From Chloroflexota bacterium (lineage in GTDB: Bacteria > Chloroflexota > Limnocylindria > P2-11E), in assembly GCA_016183435.1 (NCBI GenBank), contig JACPEQ010000034.1, positions 1-38,238 on the forward strand: 38,238 bases of DNA, given 5' to 3'. How positions within the stretch are numbered: position 1 is the first letter of the stretch; every line of letters starts with the position of its first letter. Shown piece after piece: positions 17,943-26,398 of this stretch. A program made the translations under genes and the position numbers. The notes under the pieces were generated by a model. The model was not told where the DNA came from, ran no database searches, and saw only the letters and a list, made by a program, of their open reading frames with translations.

Positions 17943-18896
17943 CTAGATCTTGATGTCCGTGATCTTCTGGATGGCGAAGAAACCGATGGTCATCATGACG
18001 CCGCCGACACCGAGGAGGATCTGACCGATCGTCTGCGTGAAGAGCGGCTGCATGAACGCCGGGCTGATCAGATTGATCATGAACGCGATGGCGATCGGCA
18101 GGAACGCGACGAGGTAGCCCGAGTAGCGGCCCTGGGCCGTCAGCGTGTTCACCTCTCCCTTGATGCGCACGCGCTCGCGGATGGTGAAGGCGATCGTGTC
18201 GAGGATCTCGGCGAGGTTCCCACCGACGGACTGCTGGATGCTGATGGCGGTCACCATGAGGTCGAGGTCCTCGCTCTTGATGCGGCGCACCATGTTGTGG
18301 AGCGCCTCCTCCATCCCGAGCCCGAGGTTGACCTCACGCACGACTCGCAGCATCTCCTCCCCCATCGGCGCCGGCGTCTCGCGCGAGACGAGCTCGATGG
18401 ACTGCAGGAAGCTCGACCCAGCGCGCAGGGAATTGGAGAGCAGGGTGATCGTGTCCGGAAGCTGCTTGTTGAAGGCGGAGAGCCGCCCGCCGATGCGGCG
18501 GCCGACCCAGAAGCGCGGGAGGAAGTAGCCGAGCACGACGCCGATGATCCCGGAGATCGGGTCACGGAAGAGGTACAGCGTCAGCCCCAGACCCGCCGCC
18601 ATGCCAAACCGAATGTAGTAGTACTCGCCGACCTTCAGCTTCAGGTTCGCCCGGGCGAGATCCCGCTGGACCTTCATCCGCAGCCGCTTGTCCTCGACGT
18701 CCCCCGTGAGGACCGCCATGTCGACGTCCGGACGGCGCTGCTCCTTCGCCTTGCTCTTGTCCTCCTGATGTCCCTTGCCGGCGGCGTATCGGGCGAGCCG
18801 TTCGTCGATCGAGCCGCCGCTGGTCATCAGCGCGTACACGCCGCCGAAGACGAAGAGGACGCCGATGCCGATGGCGGCGGCGAGCGCGTATTCCAT
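17943..18896 (-). CDS. tadB: Type II secretion F-family protein TadB
   Basis: LPDTITLLSNSLRAGSSFLQSIELVSRETP, ISIQQSVGGNLAEILDTIAFTIRERVRIKGEVNTLTAQGRYSG. Confidence 0.9.
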   Translation of the reverse strand: MEYALAAAIGIGVLFVFGGVYALMTSGGSIDERLARYAAGKGHQEDKSKAKEQRRPDVDMAVLTGDVEDKRLRMKVQRDLARANLKLKVGEYYYIRFGMAAGLGLTLYLFRDPISGIIGVVLGYFLPRFWVGRRIGGRLSAFNKQLPDTITLLSNSLRAGSSFLQSIELVSRETPAPMGEEMLRVVREVNLGLGMEEALHNMVRRIKSEDLDLMVTAISIQQSVGGNLAEILDTIAFTIRERVRIKGEVNTLTAQGRYSGYLVAFLPIAIAFMINLISPAFMQPLFTQTIGQILLGVGGVMMTIGFFAIQKITDIKI

Positions 18897-18918
18897 TAGC
18901 TCCGACCCGGGGACGTTG

Positions 18919-20352
18919 TCACCGGAACAACCCTGCGTTCATGTCGCCGAAGACCGACGGCGGCAGCTTGATGCCCGCGGCCTCGAACTTCTCCGAGAAC
19001 TTCGGGCGGATGCCGGTCGGGCGCAGGCGGCCCTGCACCTTGCCGTCGACGTACGCGGTCTGCTCGAAGACGAACACGTCCTGGAGGACGACCGCCTCGC
19101 CCTCGAGGCCCTGGACCTCCGTGATGTTCGTGATCTTGCGCGAGCCGTCCTTGAGGCGGGAGATCTGGACGATGACGTCCAGCGCGCTCGCGATCTGCTC
19201 CTTGATCGCCCGGGCGGGCAGGTCGACGCCGGCCATGAGGCACATCGTCTCGAGACGGCTGATCATGTCGCGCGGCGTGTTCGCGTGACCCGTCGAGAGC
19301 GAGCCGTCGTGGCCGGTGTTCATCGCCTGCAGCATCGAGAGCGCCTCGCCTCCACGGATCTCACCGACGACGATGCGCTCGGGCCGCATACGGAGCGAGT
19401 TCTTGACGAGATCCATGATCGTGACGGCGCCCTTGCCCTCGATGTTCGCGGCGCGCGACTCCAGGCGAACGACGTGATCCTGCACGAGCCGGAGCTCCGC
19501 GGCGTCCTCGATCGTGATGATCCGCTCGTCCTCGGGAATGAAGCCGGACATGATGTTGAGGAGCGTCGTCTTGCCGGAGCCTGTGCCGCCGGAGATGAAC
19601 ATGTTCAGTCGCGCCTCGACGCACGCGCGGAGGAACTCCATCATCTCCGACGTCGCCGTGCCGAACTTCACGTAGTCCTCGGGCGTGATGCGGTACTTCG
19701 GGAACTTCCGGATCGTGATCACCGGTCCGTTGAGCGCGAGCGGCGGGATGATGATGTTCACGCGGGAGCCGTCCGGGAGGCGCGCGTCCTCGTACGGCTT
19801 CGATTCGTCGACGCGCCGGCCGATCGGCGCGATGATCCGCGCGATGACCCGCATGACGTGCTCATCGTTCATGAACGTCGCGTCCGAGAGCGTCAGCTTG
19901 CCCTTGCGCTCGACGTACACCCGGAACGGACCGTTCACCATGACCTCGGTGATCGTGTCGTCGTTGAGGAGCGGCTGGATCGGTCCGAACCCGAGGATCT
20001 CGTCGAGGATCTGGTCGAGCATCCGCTGACGGTCGGCTCGCGTGATGACGAGCCCGTCCTCGTCGATGAACCGGTTGAACATCTCGTCGATCGTCGATCG
20101 GACGGCCTTCGCGTCCGAGAGATCGAGGCGCGGGTCGAGGTTGTTGATGATCTTCGTCTGCAGCTGCGTGCGCGTGTCGCGCATGCCGTCGCGCGCGGGC
20201 GCAGCCGTCTGGGAGAGCGGGCCCGTGGCGGCCGGCGGCCGATCGAGGACGCGGCCGTCGCCGCCGGGCGGCGCGGCGGGCGGGCGTCCGTCACCTCCTG
20301 GCGACGCTGTGGGGGCCGGACGCGAGCCCTCGATCCGCCGGAGAAGGGACAT
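18919..20352 (-). CDS. tadA: Tad/Flp pilus assembly ATPase TadA/CpaF
   Basis: [48 protein letters not shown]...[38 protein letters not shown]. Confidence 0.96.
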   Translation of the reverse strand: MSLLRRIEGSRPAPTASPGGDGRPPAAPPGGDGRVLDRPPAATGPLSQTAAPARDGMRDTRTQLQTKIINNLDPRLDLSDAKAVRSTIDEMFNRFIDEDGLVITRADRQRMLDQILDEILGFGPIQPLLNDDTITEVMVNGPFRVYVERKGKLTLSDATFMNDEHVMRVIARIIAPIGRRVDESKPYEDARLPDGSRVNIIIPPLALNGPVITIRKFPKYRITPEDYVKFGTATSEMMEFLRACVEARLNMFISGGTGSGKTTLLNIMSGFIPEDERIITIEDAAELRLVQDHVVRLESRAANIEGKGAVTIMDLVKNSLRMRPERIVVGEIRGGEALSMLQAMNTGHDGSLSTGHANTPRDMISRLETMCLMAGVDLPARAIKEQIASALDVIVQISRLKDGSRKITNITEVQGLEGEAVVLQDVFVFEQTAYVDGKVQGRLRPTGIRPKFSEKFEAAGIKLPPSVFGDMNAGLFR

Positions 20353-20407
20353 TCCGACGGGGAGTGTACGTCCGGGGTGGTGTCGGCCCGGTCGCTACCG
20401 GGGAGCG

Positions 20408-21679
20408 CTACCGGGCGAAGAGGCGCAAGCCGCCCTTGGCCGGAGCGGCGGCCTTCGTCGCGGCGGCGGCCGGCTGGGCCGCCTCGGACCCGGAGAGCTT
20501 GCCGGCGAGGGTGAAGACGTCCTTGCTCACCTGGCTGTCCTTGTGGCTGATCACGAACGGGACGCCGCGATTGACCGCCAGGACCAGTGTCCGGCCGTCG
20601 GAGATGATCGTGTGGGGGATCTTCCGGCCGAGGCCCGCCTCGATGTCCGTCGCCTTGATGCCGCCTGAGCTGTCGTTGCGGTTCGCGATGAGCTGGACCT
20701 TGTCCTCGCCGTAGCCGAGCTTCTCCGTGATCTCGAGGAAGACGCGGACGTTCTTCATGCTCGTGATCTCGAGCGTCATCGGCGTGAGCACGACGTCCGC
20801 CGTGTCCATCATCGTGAGCACGACCTCCTGGAATGACGGCCATGTGTCCACGACGATGTAGGCGTAGCGCTCGCGCAGCGTGTCCAAGACGTGCTTCATG
20901 TTCGCGCCCGTGATGAGCTCGGCCGATTCCGGCGTCGGCGGAGCGAGCAGGACCTTGATCCCCGACGAGTGCGAAACGAGGACCGACTCCAGCACCTCGG
21001 CGTCCGCCGACTCGAACGACCCGACGAGATCGGCGACCGTCTTCGCCTTCGGATTCATGTTGAGGATCACGCCGATGTCGCCGAATGGCAGGCTGCCGTC
21101 GACGAGGGCGACCGGCTTGCCCGTGGCCTGATGCAGAGCGACGGCGAGGTTCGTCGCGATCGTCGTCCGGCCGACGCCGCCCTTCGGCGAGAACAGCGTG
21201 ACGACCTTCCCCTTCTCGGCCTCTCCGGGGCCGGCCGCCGCGAAGGGCCCGCCGCCGGCCGGAGCGGCCTGGGCGTAGCGCGCTCGCTTCACCTTCTCGA
21301 GCTCGTGGACGTGACGGATCGCGTTGACGAGCTCATCCGCGGAGAAGGGCTTCACGAGGAACTCGCGCGCTCCCGCGAGCATCGAGCGGCGCAGGTAGTC
21401 CTGCTCGCCCTGGACGCTCATCATGATGATCGGCGACCCCGGGACGGTGTTGGAGATGATCTCTGTCGCGGTGATCCCATCCATGTCGGGCATGTTGATG
21501 TCCATGAGGATGACGTCCGGGTTCTGCTCCTTCGCGAGCGCGATGGCCTCCTGACCGCTGCCCGCGCTCCCGACGACCTGGAGATCCGCCTCGAACCCGA
21601 GGAGCTTCGCGAGGTTGTCGCGCGTGTCAGCGATGTCGTCGACGATGAGGATGCGGATCTTCTCCGCGGCCATGACCAT
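20408..21679 (-). CDS. cpaE: CpaE-like protein: receiver domain plus MinD/ParA-like ATPase
   Basis: ILIVDDIADTRDNLAKLL...DVILMDINMPDMDG receiver; FSPKGGVGRTTIATNLA deviant Walker A. Confidence 0.93.
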   Translation of the reverse strand: MVMAAEKIRILIVDDIADTRDNLAKLLGFEADLQVVGSAGSGQEAIALAKEQNPDVILMDINMPDMDGITATEIISNTVPGSPIIMMSVQGEQDYLRRSMLAGAREFLVKPFSADELVNAIRHVHELEKVKRARYAQAAPAGGGPFAAAGPGEAEKGKVVTLFSPKGGVGRTTIATNLAVALHQATGKPVALVDGSLPFGDIGVILNMNPKAKTVADLVGSFESADAEVLESVLVSHSSGIKVLLAPPTPESAELITGANMKHVLDTLRERYAYIVVDTWPSFQEVVLTMMDTADVVLTPMTLEITSMKNVRVFLEITEKLGYGEDKVQLIANRNDSSGGIKATDIEAGLGRKIPHTIISDGRTLVLAVNRGVPFVISHKDSQVSKDVFTLAGKLSGSEAAQPAAAATKAAAPAKGGLRLFAR

Positions 21680-21710
21680 CACCGCGAGGATATCCCCTCT
21701 TCCCGGCGAG

Positions 21711-22202
21711 CTAGGGAGCGAGGGCAAGCGCGATCAGCGCGCCGATCCCCAACGCCACGCCGTACGGGATGCGGCTCTTCATCAGCCGCCAGAACGGATC
21801 GGCCACCTCCGTCTCCGGTGGCGCGAGGCGCCGGAACCCCATGAGGAAGAGCGCGAGGACGCCGCCGGCGAGCGCGCCGTACAGCGCGGCGGTCAGCAGG
21901 AAGAGCGACCCGCGCAGCGCGCCGATCGCCATGAGCATCTTCGCGTCCCCTGCCTTGAGGCCGCCGACGGCGTAGAACGGGTAGCAGACGAGGAACGCAA
22001 GGCCCAGGCCGGCGGCATGATCGAGCGCGCCGCCTGCGAATGGCGCGCCCGGGAACCCCTCGAGGAGGCCGAGCACGAGGCCGAGCAGCATCGTCGGGTA
22101 CGTCACCTGGTTCGGGATACGGTTCCACCGCCAGTCGGTGACGACGACGATCAGTACGAACGCGACGAGGACGAGGTCTTCGGCGATCCGGATCGTGTTC
22201 GT
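21711..22202 (-). CDS. Prepilin peptidase (A24 family); start codon unresolved, ACG 22202 follows a strong SD
   Basis: Minus frame reads STNTIRIAEDLVLVAFVLIVVVTDWRWNRIPNQVTYPTMLLG...VGGLKAGDAKMLMAIGAL; both catalytic-Asp regions present only if translation starts upstream of the ORF-track GTG (22106). Confidence 0.82.
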   Translation of the reverse strand, partial: TNTIRIAEDLVLVAFVLIVVVTDWRWNRIPNQVTYPTMLLGLVLGLLEGFPGAPFAGGALDHAAGLGLAFLVCYPFYAVGGLKAGDAKMLMAIGALRGSLFLLTAALYGALAGGVLALFLMGFRRLAPPETEVADPFWRLMKSRIPYGVALGIGALIALALAP

Positions 22203-22223
22203 GGACCCCTCCTGATGCCAGAA

Positions 22224-22247
22224 CGGCGCCCGGGATCACGGGCGCCG
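22224..22247. repeat. 8-bp stem hairpin CGGCGCCC-gggatcac-GGGCGCCG between flp and the prepilin peptidase gene
   Basis: Perfect inverted repeat with 8-nt loop; no T tract on the minus strand. Confidence 0.7.
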
Positions 22248-22317
22248 CCGGCCCCGCCGAAGACTAGAAGACCGACGTCAGGTCGTTGATCTCGGCTCGC
22301 GCCTTGACCGCCGCGGA

Positions 22318-22476
22318 CTACGTCAGGTTGTTGCCAATGTTGCTGAAGATGTTCTGGATCTGGCCGCGCAGGAAGATCATGGCGACGATGACCGCGATGG
22401 CGATGACGGCGATGATGAGTGCGTACTCGACGAGACCTTGCCCGTCGTCCTCGCGCAGGAACGTGCGGAGGTCCAT
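22318..22476 (-). CDS. flp: Flp/Fap-type pilin (52 aa)
   Basis: MDLRTFLREDDGQGLVEYALIIAVIAIAVIVAMIFLRGQIQNIFSNIGNNLT; G-xxx-EY Flp processing motif; AAGGAGGAAGG SD; absent from the ORF track because it is short. Confidence 0.95.
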   Translation of the reverse strand: MDLRTFLREDDGQGLVEYALIIAVIAIAVIVAMIFLRGQIQNIFSNIGNNLT

Positions 22477-22689
22477 GGGGCCTTCCTCCTTCTTTCAGGA
22501 TGGGCGGCGATGGTCGTTCGGGTACTACCGGGCAGGCAACTAGCGAAAAGGTACCGAGGACGCCGGCGCGACGGGACCGACACGGTTCTGATCGTGTGGA
22601 CTGCGTACAAGGGGTGGCGCAAAGCGCCTGGACCGTCGTGCGGCCGCGTGAGCACGCAGTGATCCTACTAAGTCCGTCACGTGTGCGCC

Positions 22690-23304
22690 TCAGCACTCCA
22701 GAGGCGAGAGCGTCGCGACCATGTACCCGACGCCGTATGGACCCTCGTACGACAGGACCTCGACGTGCGCCGGTTCGAGCGCCGCGAGCGCGAACACGAA
22801 CGAGCGCAGGCCGCACTCCGCTCCTTCCTCGACCGTGACCGGATCGATCGCGAGGAGCGCGCCGATGTCGGCGCGGCGCACGCCGTCGACGATCGCCTCA
22901 TCTAGCTTGGGCCCGAGGGGGTGGAAGCCGTACGGGCCGTCAACGCGCAGCCGGTGCGAGAGGTCCCCGGACGCGACGACGGCGGTGCGCGCGGCGCCTG
23001 CACCCTCTTGCTCGCGCAGCTCGCGACCGAGCTCGCGGTAGCGCACGTACGACGGCTCATCCGTGAGGACGCGCTCGAGCGGCGGCAGCCGCCCGAGGTA
23101 CGGCCGAAGGAACGAGAGCGGCACGTCGAAGCCGTGCGCGAGATGCGGTGACGAGATGACGATGCGTTCGGGGTGGAGGGCGGCGAGCCAGGCGCAGGCG
23201 CGCTCGACCGCGGCGACGGTCGTGTCCACTTCGTCGCCGCGCTGCGACGCGTACTCGGGCGTGATGATCGGCGGGTGGGGCAGGATGACGCCAGCGACGA
23301 TCAC
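22690..23304 (-). CDS. AmmeMemoRadiSam system protein B-like / class III extradiol dioxygenase-type protein
   Basis: VIVAGVILPHPPIITPEYASQRGDEVDTTVAAVERACAWLAALHPERIVISSPHLAHG...VASGDLSHRL; GTGA overlap with the radical SAM gene. Confidence 0.82.
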   Translation of the reverse strand: MIVAGVILPHPPIITPEYASQRGDEVDTTVAAVERACAWLAALHPERIVISSPHLAHGFDVPLSFLRPYLGRLPPLERVLTDEPSYVRYRELGRELREQEGAGAARTAVVASGDLSHRLRVDGPYGFHPLGPKLDEAIVDGVRRADIGALLAIDPVTVEEGAECGLRSFVFALAALEPAHVEVLSYEGPYGVGYMVATLSPLEC

Positions 23305-24431
23305 GCCCGCCGCGCGACGCCCGGCGTGGCGGTCACGCCGATCGCTGCGGGCCGCTCCCAGATGCCCGGGATCCGCGTGGCGCACTCGGGGCACGACCCC
23401 CGCGTCGGCGTGAGGCGGTCCTCGAGGATCGTGTACCCGAGGCGCCGCACCAGCGTCGCGCCGCAGCCGTGGCAGCGCGTGTCCTCGTACGGCCCGACGC
23501 GCCCGGGCACGTTCCCGCAATAGACGTAGCGGAGCCCCTGCTCGAGCCCGATCTCGGCGGCACGCACGAGCGCCCGCGCGGCGGTGCCGGCGCGGTCGGT
23601 CATCTTGTAGTCCGGGTGGAACGCCGTGACGTGCCACGGCATGAGCGGGTCGACGCTCGCGAGGAAGCGCGCCGCGTCGCGGATCTCCTCCTCTGAGTCG
23701 TTGAGGCCGGGCACGAGGAGCGTGACGATCTCGACCCAGAGGCCGCGGCGCTTGAGCCCGCGGATCGTCTCGAGAACGCTCTCGAGCTTCGCGCCGAGCT
23801 GGCGGTAGCCCGCGTCGCGCATCGCCTTGAGGTCGACCTTGTAGCAGTCGAGATGCGGCCGCAGGAAGTCGAGCACCTCCGGCGTCGCGTTGCCGTTCGA
23901 GACGAACGCGCGGACGAGGCCGCGCTGGCGGCCCTCGTCCATGACCGCCGCGCCCCACTCGCTCGTGATGAGCGGCTCGTTGTACGAGCTCGCGATCATG
24001 GCCGCGTCGTAGCGCACGGCGAGATCGGCGAGCTGCGTCGCCGTGATCTCCTCCGGCGGGACCTGCGCGTGGTCGTCGCGCAGCGCCTGCGACGTCAGCC
24101 AGTTGTGGCAGTACGGGCAGTGGAGGTCGCATCCGAGCATGCCGAAGGTCAAGGCATCACTCCCGGGCAGGACGTGGAAGAACGGCTTCTTCTCGATCGG
24201 ATCGCACTGGAGCGCGCCGACGTACCCGAGGGGGACACGCAGCTCGCCATCGCGGTTGAGGCGCACCTGACAGATGCCGCGCTGCCCGGGGAGGACCATG
24301 CAGCGGTGGCCGCACGCGAGGCAGCGGATCCGCCCCCGGTCCTCCGCTCGGGTGAGCTCGCGCGCGGCCGGAGCGGTGAGCCGGTCCAAGACATCGGCAA
24401 GCGTTCTCGCGGCGTCGGGGACCCGAGGCAC
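23301..24431 (-). CDS. amrS: AmmeMemoRadiSam system radical SAM enzyme
   Basis: CLACGHRCMVLPGQRGICQVRLN, GCDLHCPYCHN radical SAM CX3CX2C, SYNEPLI. Confidence 0.93.
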   Translation of the reverse strand: MPRVPDAARTLADVLDRLTAPAARELTRAEDRGRIRCLACGHRCMVLPGQRGICQVRLNRDGELRVPLGYVGALQCDPIEKKPFFHVLPGSDALTFGMLGCDLHCPYCHNWLTSQALRDDHAQVPPEEITATQLADLAVRYDAAMIASSYNEPLITSEWGAAVMDEGRQRGLVRAFVSNGNATPEVLDFLRPHLDCYKVDLKAMRDAGYRQLGAKLESVLETIRGLKRRGLWVEIVTLLVPGLNDSEEEIRDAARFLASVDPLMPWHVTAFHPDYKMTDRAGTAARALVRAAEIGLEQGLRYVYCGNVPGRVGPYEDTRCHGCGATLVRRLGYTILEDRLTPTRGSCPECATRIPGIWERPAAIGVTATPGVARRA

Positions 24432-24446
24432 GGGACCTCCTCCGGG

Positions 24447-24530
24447 TCATTGTCCTCCGAGCAGGGACATCAGCGACGGGCCGAGGAACACGACCAGCAG
24501 CGCAGACGCGAACGACCTCGTACGAGCAGG
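24447..24530 (-). pseudogene. 3' remnant of a tadC-like gene
   Basis: Minus strand encodes TRSFASALLVVFLGPSLMSLLGGQ*, clearly similar to the end of the 25325..26398 protein (TFCVLPALLIVFLGPPLLSLVQ*). Confidence 0.7.
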
Positions 24531-24609
24531 GTTCCCGGGGTCGAGCGGACCGCGGGCTCACGAGCCATGGAGCGCGTCGAGCCTCGCGGCGTCGATGACG
24601 CGGCCGGAC

Positions 24610-25035
24610 CTACGTCGTCGTGCCGGTCCGGCCCCTGTACGCCGACAGTGGAAGCGCGATCGCGGCGGCGACCTCCAGAACGCGCTCGTCGTCGGAGATC
24701 AGTCGCGCGCCGAGGCCATCCGCGAGCGCGACGTACGCAGCGTCGTACGCGGTCAGACCGTGGGCGGTCCACGTGGCGACGCGATCGATCGAAGGCTCGC
24801 TGACGCTGAACGCGAAGCGCGTCAGGTCGACCGCCAGCTGCTGCACCGCGGACGCGTCCCACGACCACCGCCGCGCGGCAGCGTTCAGCAGCTCGAGAGA
24901 GAGCAGCGACGGTACCGAGATCGAGAGGCGGCCCGCCGCGTAGTCCTCGCGGACGACCTTCGCCTCAGCGCCGTGGCGCTGCTGCGGGCGGAACCACTTG
25001 AAGACGACGGACGCGTCGAGCACGACGGCTGTCAC
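24610..25035 (-). CDS. vapC: PIN-domain toxin (VapC family)
   Basis: VVLDASVVFKWF, SLLSLELLNA, LTAYDAAYVALADGLGARLISDDERVL. Confidence 0.9.
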   Translation of the reverse strand: MTAVVLDASVVFKWFRPQQRHGAEAKVVREDYAAGRLSISVPSLLSLELLNAAARRWSWDASAVQQLAVDLTRFAFSVSEPSIDRVATWTAHGLTAYDAAYVALADGLGARLISDDERVLEVAAAIALPLSAYRGRTGTTT

Positions 25036-25289
25036 CGCTCATCCCGCATCCGGCGGATCACGAGGGTGAGGTCCTCTGCGGGAACGGGATTCCGCTCGAA
25101 GAGGTCGTCGACCGACGCCAGGGCGGCGCGCACGGACGGGTCCGCTCCCGGGCCTTTCTCGCTCGCGAGATCCGCGACGGCCAGCTGCTCGACGTACGCG
25201 CTGCGCGTCAGGCCGCGCCGTTTCGCGGCGCGGTCGATCCGCGAGACCACCCGTTGGTCGAGAGAGAGCAGGACCTTCCTCGTCGCCAC
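25032..25289 (-). CDS. vapB: Ribbon-helix-helix antitoxin (VapB-like)
   Basis: VATRKVLLSLDQRVVSRIDRAAKRRGLTRSAYVEQLAV; GTGA overlap with vapC. Confidence 0.82.
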   Translation of the reverse strand: MATRKVLLSLDQRVVSRIDRAAKRRGLTRSAYVEQLAVADLASEKGPGADPSVRAALASVDDLFERNPVPAEDLTLVIRRMRDER

Positions 25290-25295
25290 CGACGC

Positions 25296-25301
25296 AGTAT
25301 A
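25296..25301 (-). promoter_or_regulatory. Candidate -10 box TATACT for leaderless vapBC transcription
   Basis: TATACT-gcgtcg-GTG: 6 nt from the -10 box to the start codon; GGATATCC palindrome just upstream (25306-25313). Confidence 0.55.
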
Positions 25302-25324
25302 TCTGGGATATCCACAGGTCCGCC

Positions 25325-26398
25325 TCACTGCACGAGCGAGAGCAGCGGCGGACCGAGGAACACGATGAGCAGCGCGGGCAGGACGCAGAAGGTCAGCGGG
25401 AACAACATGAGGACCGGCAGCCGGCGCGCGGCAGCTTCCGCGCGACGCCGATCCGCATCGCGCAGGGCGTCGGCCTGGATCACGAGCAGATCCGCCAGCG
25501 GCGCGCCGAACCGCGTGGACGACGCGATGAGCGCCGCGACTCGCGCCTCGGCCGGCCCCGACGCCGCGAACGCGCCGAAGGCCCGGCGCGCGCCCTGGCC
25601 GAGCGCGAGGTCGGCGAGGAGCCGGCGAGCTTCGGGCAGGCGGCCGACGGCCGGAGCGCGCACGACCAGCGCGCGCAGCGCCTGCTCGAAGGTCATGCCC
25701 GAGTCGAGGCCCACGACGACCGCGTCCAAGAGCGATGCGAGGGCGGAACCGGTCGTTGGGACGCGAAGGAGGCGCCGCAGCCAGATCGCGGCGATGGCCT
25801 CGAGGACGACCGCCGCTCCGAGCATCGCGCGCCCGGGGCCGACGAGGATCGCCACGTAGTCGGGCATCGAGAAGGCGAAGAAGACCGCGCCGAGCGGCGC
25901 GAGCAGGACGAGCACCGCCGCCGAGACGCGTCCCTGCGCGGTCAGGGCGGCCTGCTCGTCCGCGAGCGCGAGCCGGCCCCGCAGCAGCGACGCGACGCGC
26001 GCCAGGCTCCGCGACACGCGGCCGCCGGCGCGGGTGAAGGCCCCGAGCACGATGGCGATGGGCGCGACGTCCTCGTCGGCGACGGTACCGCGGTATGCGA
26101 CGAGCGCGTCATCGAGCCGCACGCCGAGCGCGAGCGATGCCGCCACTCGGCGGGTCGGCGCCGCGAGCGCCGCCGGAAGCGCGGGCGCGACCTCCGCGAA
26201 GGCCTGCGGGAGCGACAGTCCGCTGCCGAGCGCCGAGGCGATCGACTCGACGAGGCCCGGCAGCGCCGCACGACGGTCGCGCCGCCAGTGGCGCCGTTCG
26301 ACCAGAGCCCCCCATCGCCGCACGAACGGCGCGGGCGCGCCAGGCACGAGCGCGACCGCGGCGGCGACGAGCGCCGCGGCGACGAGGACGAGGGTCAG
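25325..26398 (-). CDS. TadB-TadC fusion protein, apparent CTG start
   Basis: N-half: LPGLVESIASALGSGLSLPQAFAEVAP...TAQGRVSAAVLVLLAPLG; C-half: ASLLDAVVVGLDSGMTFEQALRAL...RRLPVLMLFPLTFCVLPALLIVFLGPPLLSLVQ; CTG 26398-26396 overlaps upstream TGA. Confidence 0.83.
   Translation of the reverse strand: MTLVLVAAALVAAAVALVPGAPAPFVRRWGALVERRHWRRDRRAALPGLVESIASALGSGLSLPQAFAEVAPALPAALAAPTRRVAASLALGVRLDDALVAYRGTVADEDVAPIAIVLGAFTRAGGRVSRSLARVASLLRGRLALADEQAALTAQGRVSAAVLVLLAPLGAVFFAFSMPDYVAILVGPGRAMLGAAVVLEAIAAIWLRRLLRVPTTGSALASLLDAVVVGLDSGMTFEQALRALVVRAPAVGRLPEARRLLADLALGQGARRAFGAFAASGPAEARVAALIASSTRFGAPLADLLVIQADALRDADRRRAEAAARRLPVLMLFPLTFCVLPALLIVFLGPPLLSLVQ

Noticed and set aside
22265-22320. Open frame after the flp TAG (SAAVKARAEINDLTSVF*), suggesting amber readthrough
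   Set aside because: Only 17 codons with no recognisable conservation; TAG is used as a normal stop elsewhere in the window (e.g. tadB, the Cys-rich ORF).
22560-22640. GGCGCAAAGCGCC near the flp promoter, reminiscent of the GCAAAGC core of c-di-GMP-I riboswitches
   Set aside because: The motif is on the plus strand, opposite to flp, and the other conserved GEMM elements are not visible; it is simply a short self-complementary hairpin.
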